A stretch of 64,000 nt of DNA, from the NCBI RefSeq assembly GCF_024227715.1, contig NZ_CP100448.1, positions 186,001 to 250,000 of the forward strand, read 5' to 3'. Positions 60,457-64,000 of the stretch are shown here, one piece after another (the stretch's first letter is position 1; the number at the start of each line of letters is the position of its first letter). The notes below the pieces were generated by a model. That model worked only from the letters and a program-made list of their open reading frames with translations, was not told where the DNA came from and did not search any database. The DNA is from Halomarina litorea (GTDB lineage: Archaea; Halobacteriota; Halobacteria; Halobacteriales; Haloarculaceae). The translations under genes were made by a program, and so were the position numbers.

Positions 60457-62258
60457 CCGGCAGCGAGAGCGACGGCGAACGCCTCGCGGAGCTCGCCAAG
60501 CGCCGGGGCTTCTTCTTCCAGGCCAGCGAGTCCTACGGCGGCGTCGCCGGCTTCTACGTCTACGGCCCGCAGGGCGCCTCGCTCAAGCGCAACCTCGAGG
60601 ACGCGTGGCGCGACCGCTACGTCACCCGTGAGGGCCACATGGAGATCGACGCGCCGACGGTCATGCCCGAAGCCGTCTTCGAGGCGTCGGGCCACCTCGA
60701 CGGCTTCGACGACATGATCATCGAGTGCCCGGAGTGCGGCGAGAGCCACCGCGCGGACCACCTCGTCGAGGACGAGACGGGCATCGAGGAGGCAGAGAGT
60801 CTCCCCATCGCCGAGGTCGAGGCCATCATCGCCGAGAACGACCTCGTCTGTCCCTCCTGCGGCGCGGAACTCGCGGACGTGCCCGTCTCGGAGTTCAACC
60901 TCATGTTCGGCACGAACATCGGCCCCGGTTCCTCCGCGCCGGGCTACCTCCGCCCGGAGACGGCACAGGGCATCTTCGTGGAGTTCCCGCGCCTGAAGGA
61001 ATACGCCCGCGGCAAGCTCCCGTTCGGCGTGGCGCAGATCGGCGAGGCCTACCGCAACGAGATTTCGCCCCGAAGGGCGCTCATCCGCGTCCGGGAGTTC
61101 ACGCAAGCGGAGTTAGAGCACTTCGTGGACCCCGAGACGGACGAACCGCCCCTGCACCGCGTCGAGGACGTGGAACTCCCGCTGTACTCGGCCGCCGACC
61201 AGGAGGCGAGCGCGGAACGGAGTTCCGCGGAACAGTCGAGCGGCGACGAGCCGCGAGACGAGGAGGGCGGCATCGAGTACCTGACCGTCCGCGAGGCCGT
61301 CGACGAGAACGTCATCACGAGCGACTGGGTGGCGTTCTATCTCGGTCTCTCGCTCGGCTGGTACGAGCGCATCGGCGTGGACATGGACCGCTTCCGGTTC
61401 CGCCAGCACCTCCCGGGCGAACTCGCTCACTACGCGAGCGACTGCTGGGACGCCGAGGCCGAACTCGGCGGCAACTGGGTCGAGGTGACCGGTTTCGCCT
61501 ACCGGAGCGACTACGACCTCTCGAAGCACGCCGCCCACGCCGACGACGACTTCACCGTCTTCCGGCAGTACGACGAGCCGATTTCCGTCGAGCGCGCCAC
61601 CGTCGACCCGGACATGAGCTACCTCGGTCCCGAGTTCGGCGGCGCGGCCGCCGACATCGCCGAGGAACTGGCGAGTCTCGCCGCCGAGGACCGCTCGGCG
61701 TTCGACGGCGAGGAGGTCGTCGTGGAGGTCGACGGCGAGGCGTACTCGATACCCGTCGAGAAGACCGGCTTCGCGGTCCGCGAGGTCACCGAGTCGGGCG
61801 AGCACATCACGCCGCACGTCGTCGAACCCTCCTTCGGCGTCGGCCGCCTCCTCTATACGGTCCTCGACCACGCCTACCGCGAGGACGAGGTCGACGGCGA
61901 ACCGCGCACCTACCTCGAACTCCCGGCGGAACTCGCCCCGACCACCGTCGGCGTCTTCCCCCTGATGTCGAAAGACGGCCTCGACGACGCGGCCCGCGAC
62001 ATCGCGGAGACCCTGCGGGCGGCGGGCCTCACGGTCGCCTACGACGACTCGGGTGCCATCGGTCGGCGCTACCGCCGGCAGGACGAGATCGGGACGCCGT
62101 ACTGCGTCACCGTCGACTACGAGTCGCTGGAGGAGGACACCGTGACGCTGCGGGACCGCGACTCGACCGAGCAGGTGCGCGTCCCGGTCGCCGACCTCCC
62201 CGAGCGAATCGCCGCCCTCCGCGCCGGCGCACCGTTCGACGAGGTCACAGAGGGGTAA
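60453..62258 (+). CDS. glyS: Glycyl-tRNA synthetase
   Basis: A 601-residue class II enzyme, homodimer type. N-terminal LAKRRGFFFQASESYGGVAGFYVYGPQGASLKRNL starts the catalytic domain. Two zinc pairs (IECPECGESHRADH and VCPSCGAELAD) are in the insertion. Motif 2 is IGEAYRNEISPRRALIRVREFTQAELEHF, motif 3 HVVEPSFGVGRLLYTVLDH. The C-terminal anticodon-binding domain has TTVGVFPLMSKDGLDDAARDIAETLR and IGRRYRRQDEIGTPYCVTVD. It charges tRNA(Gly). Translation is coupled to the CBS gene upstream. Confidence 0.95.
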   Translation: MTGSESDGERLAELAKRRGFFFQASESYGGVAGFYVYGPQGASLKRNLEDAWRDRYVTREGHMEIDAPTVMPEAVFEASGHLDGFDDMIIECPECGESHRADHLVEDETGIEEAESLPIAEVEAIIAENDLVCPSCGAELADVPVSEFNLMFGTNIGPGSSAPGYLRPETAQGIFVEFPRLKEYARGKLPFGVAQIGEAYRNEISPRRALIRVREFTQAELEHFVDPETDEPPLHRVEDVELPLYSAADQEASAERSSAEQSSGDEPRDEEGGIEYLTVREAVDENVITSDWVAFYLGLSLGWYERIGVDMDRFRFRQHLPGELAHYASDCWDAEAELGGNWVEVTGFAYRSDYDLSKHAAHADDDFTVFRQYDEPISVERATVDPDMSYLGPEFGGAAADIAEELASLAAEDRSAFDGEEVVVEVDGEAYSIPVEKTGFAVREVTESGEHITPHVVEPSFGVGRLLYTVLDHAYREDEVDGEPRTYLELPAELAPTTVGVFPLMSKDGLDDAARDIAETLRAAGLTVAYDDSGAIGRRYRRQDEIGTPYCVTVDYESLEEDTVTLRDRDSTEQVRVPVADLPERIAALRAGAPFDEVTEG

Positions 62259-62259
62259 C

Positions 62260-62823
62260 GTGCACCCGGAGGTCGAACGGCGACTCGTCCACGTGACGGG
62301 GGCAGTGGTCCCGCTCGCGTGGTTCGTCGACCTCGTCCCGTGGTGGGGCGTCCAGGTCGTGTGGACCGGCGGCGCGGCCGTCGCCCTCGTCCTCGAAGCC
62401 CTCCGCCTCTCGGGGCGGCTGAACTGGCGAATCTTCGCGAAGTTGACCCGCGAGTACGAACAGGAGAACCTCGCGGGCTACGCGCTGTACATGCTCTCGA
62501 TGGCCGCCGTCTCGTGGCTGTTCGTCCCGACGGTGGCCGCGCCGGGCATGTTGATGCTCGCCGTCGGCGACCCGATAAGCGGTCTGCTCGGGTCGGGGGA
62601 ACTGCGCTCGATGAAGCAGGCGACGTCGCTGCTGGCGATGTTCGGCGTCTGCCTGCTCATCGCGTTGGCGTTCGTCTCGACGATACCCGCGATACTGGGG
62701 GCGGCGGCGGCGACTTTGGCCGACGGCGTGAAACCCGTCGTCCGCGGGTACGTCGTCGACGACAATCTCACCATCCCGCCGGCCGCCGCCGTCGGCATCA
62801 CCGTCGGTATCCTGCTGGTCTGA
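62260..62823 (+). CDS. Dolichol-kinase / CTP-transferase-like membrane protein
   Basis: A 187-residue protein with five to six helices. It resembles the CTP-dependent polyprenol kinase/cytidylyltransferase family: HPEVERRLVHVTGAVVPLAWF at the N terminus, LMLAVGDPISGLLGS (about 105-119, the conserved GDP for CTP/metal), and AATLADGVKPVVRGYVVDDNLTIPPAAAV (about 148-176). It is likely to act on isoprenoid alcohols or lipid-linked carriers. GTG start at 62260, one base after the glyS stop, so it belongs to the same transcript. Confidence 0.75.
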   Translation: MHPEVERRLVHVTGAVVPLAWFVDLVPWWGVQVVWTGGAAVALVLEALRLSGRLNWRIFAKLTREYEQENLAGYALYMLSMAAVSWLFVPTVAAPGMLMLAVGDPISGLLGSGELRSMKQATSLLAMFGVCLLIALAFVSTIPAILGAAAATLADGVKPVVRGYVVDDNLTIPPAAAVGITVGILLV

Positions 62824-62877
62824 CCCTCGCTCGGGCGGGGCGACAGTCCGTCCCACCCGGTGACTCACGCACAGGTG

Positions 62878-62888
62878 ACGTTTTTACC
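62878..62888 (+). promoter_or_regulatory. T-rich promoter element of the antiporter regulator
   Basis: GACGTTTTTACCC lies about 22-32 bases before the ATG at 62910. It has the T-rich form often seen as the haloarchaeal TATA region. Confidence 0.45.
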
Positions 62889-62909
62889 CGTTCGCCCCGG
62901 TCCATCGGT

Positions 62910-63392
62910 ATGGGCGTCTACGAGAGCGACCTGCCGGGGGTCGGCAAGAAGTTCGAGGTCGAACTCGACGGGGATACGCGACTCGTCATCGTCATCCACA
63001 ACACGGGCAGGCGGGAGGTGTACCTCCGGGAGGGCGAGGGGGACGCGGACCGCCTGTTCGAGCTCTCGGACCGTCTCGCCCGGCAGATCGGGACCATCCT
63101 CGAGGGGGCGTACTTCCAGCCCATCCGCACCGAGAGCATCGACACGATGCTGAGCGACGACGCCCTCATCGAGTGGACGAAGGTCCCGGACGACTCGCCG
63201 CTGGTGGGACAGACGCTCGCGGGGGCCGACCTCCGCCAGCGGACGGGCGCGTCCGTCATCGCCATCCAGCGCGGGGAGGAGACCATCACGAACCCCAGCG
63301 CAGACACGGAGATTCGAACCGGCGACACCCTCGTCGTCATCGGGTCCCAGGAGGCCTGCCGGGCGCTCGGCGACATCGCGGACGGGGAGTAG
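62910..63392 (+). CDS. Cation/proton antiporter regulatory subunit with TrkA-C domain
   Basis: A 160-residue soluble protein. N-terminal MGVYESDLPGVGKKFEVELDGDTRLVIVIHNTGRREVYLR is the domain seen in KhtT-type and similar regulators. The C-terminal TrkA-C (RCK-C) domain reads VPDDSPLVGQTLAGADLRQRTGASVIAIQRGEETITNPSADTEIRTGDTLVVIGS. It probably controls the antiporter whose ATG directly follows its stop codon, by binding a nucleotide or ion in the RCK-C site. Transcribed as one unit with it. Confidence 0.9.
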   Translation: MGVYESDLPGVGKKFEVELDGDTRLVIVIHNTGRREVYLREGEGDADRLFELSDRLARQIGTILEGAYFQPIRTESIDTMLSDDALIEWTKVPDDSPLVGQTLAGADLRQRTGASVIAIQRGEETITNPSADTEIRTGDTLVVIGSQEACRALGDIADGE

Positions 63393-64000
63393 ATGGCGGA
63401 GACGTCCCTGTTGACCGTCGGGGCGATGTTCGCCGCCGTCGCCCTGGCGGGGGCGAGCGCACGTCGCCTCGGCCAGTCGGTCATCCCCTTCTACATCGTC
63501 GCCGGCGTCCTCGTCAACCCGTACGTCGCGGGCGAACTCGACCTGCCGGCGATTCCCGACAGCGAGTTCGTCACCGTCCTCGCCGAACTGGGAATCGTCT
63601 TCCTGCTGTTCTTCCTCGGCCTCGAGTTCAGCATCGACCGCCTGCTGGAGAGCGGCCCCAGACTGCTGAAAGCGGGTGCGCTCGACCTCGTGGTGAACTT
63701 CTCTGCGGGGTTCCTGCTGGGGCTGGCGGTCGGGTGGTCGGTCGTCGAGGCGTTCGTCCTCGGCGGGGTCATCTACATCTCCTCCAGCGCCATCATCACG
63801 AAGAGCCTCATCGATCTCGGCTGGATCGCCAACCCCGAGAGCGAACCGATGCTCGGGACGCTCGTCTTCGAGGACCTCGCCATCGCCGTCTATCTGGCGG
63901 TCCTCTCGGCCATCGTCCTCGGTGGCGGGGAGCTGTCGGTCGCCCTCCGGGGCATCGGCATCGCGGCCGCCTTCCTGCTCATCTTGCTGATGGGGGTGTA
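63393..64000 (+). CDS. CPA2-family cation:proton antiporter (3' truncated by window)
   Basis: The first 202 residues of a membrane antiporter. N-terminal helices are VGAMFAAVALAGASARRLGQSVIPFYIVAGVLVNPYV, then VTVLAELGIVFLLFFLGLEFSIDRL (the LGLEF pattern of KefB/NapA types), and ISSSAIITKSLIDLGW and GTLVFEDLAIAVYLAVL (with the conserved ED). The gene starts directly after the regulator's stop (TAG ATG). It exchanges K+ or Na+ for H+; the rest lies beyond the window. Confidence 0.9.
   Translation, partial: MAETSLLTVGAMFAAVALAGASARRLGQSVIPFYIVAGVLVNPYVAGELDLPAIPDSEFVTVLAELGIVFLLFFLGLEFSIDRLLESGPRLLKAGALDLVVNFSAGFLLGLAVGWSVVEAFVLGGVIYISSSAIITKSLIDLGWIANPESEPMLGTLVFEDLAIAVYLAVLSAIVLGGGELSVALRGIGIAAAFLLILLMGV

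Overview
The window is a GC-rich piece of a haloarchaeal (class Halobacteria) chromosome. The evidence is strongly acidic proteins, near-saturated G/C at third codon positions, TATA-box promoters placed about 25-35 bases before start codons, and archaeal information-processing genes (TBP, aIF1A, Rio1, Dim2-type KH protein, PCNA, PriL, RfcC-type clamp-loader subunit, Orc1/Cdc6, Hjc) together with halophile-specific ones (double TatC, many small haloarchaea-only membrane and zinc-ribbon families). I found no rRNA, tRNA, CRISPR array or intact insertion sequence.

Layout. 1-9157: mixed metabolism (amidohydrolase, SnoaL-like protein, class V aminotransferase, ArsN2-like acetyltransferase, MaoC dehydratase, a two-domain winged-helix protein, phenylacetate-CoA ligase), the KH protein Dim2, a full and an internally deleted acetyltransferase, and trpS. 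9158-15623: a 13-bp perfect hairpin ahead of trpS, the aIF1A/nucleotidyltransferase/Rio1 operon, a DUF460 RuvC-like protein, and RNase Z. 15735-20164: a lipoprotein, a clamp-loader subunit with an altered Walker B, tRNA G10 methyltransferase, and TBP with a strong promoter. 20196-29521: a three-module lipoprotein, CPBP protease, HisG, the methyl-cycle pair MTA/SAH deaminase and S-adenosylhomocysteinase, and HPP and DUF389 membrane proteins. 29600-36549: Hjc, SWIM protein, PriL and PCNA, with a low-GC, frameshifted foreign gene between PriL and PCNA, then a Tat-exported PGF-CTERM-like protein and RlmE. 36568-41767: queuosine-precursor transporter coupled to a small ribbon-helix-helix protein, then divergent tatCt and tatC. 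41817-50561: LarE, a tandem pair of small paralogues, a MutS5-type ATPase, Orc1/Cdc6, CNNM/CBS transporter, CarS, a cytochrome P450 remnant, proline dehydrogenase, DUF502. 50800-58817: a complete Dpp/Opp-type ABC importer operon whose two ATPases carry unusual insertions. 58863-64000: CBS protein coupled to glyS, a dolichol-kinase-like protein, and a TrkA-C regulator directly followed by a CPA2 antiporter cut by the window edge.

How the genes fit together. The chromosome maintenance set (RfcC-like, PCNA, PriL, Orc, Hjc, MutS5) is spread over 45 kb. aIF1A, Rio1 and Dim2, often neighbours in archaea, are here separated by trpS and the acetyltransferases. The strongest candidates for undescribed biology are the trpS leader hairpin, the low-GC frameshifted nuclease-like gene, the insertions in the Dpp ATPases, two tiny stop/start-coupled ORFs, the tandem FAKSHLP paralogues beside an orphan LarE, and several decaying gene fragments.
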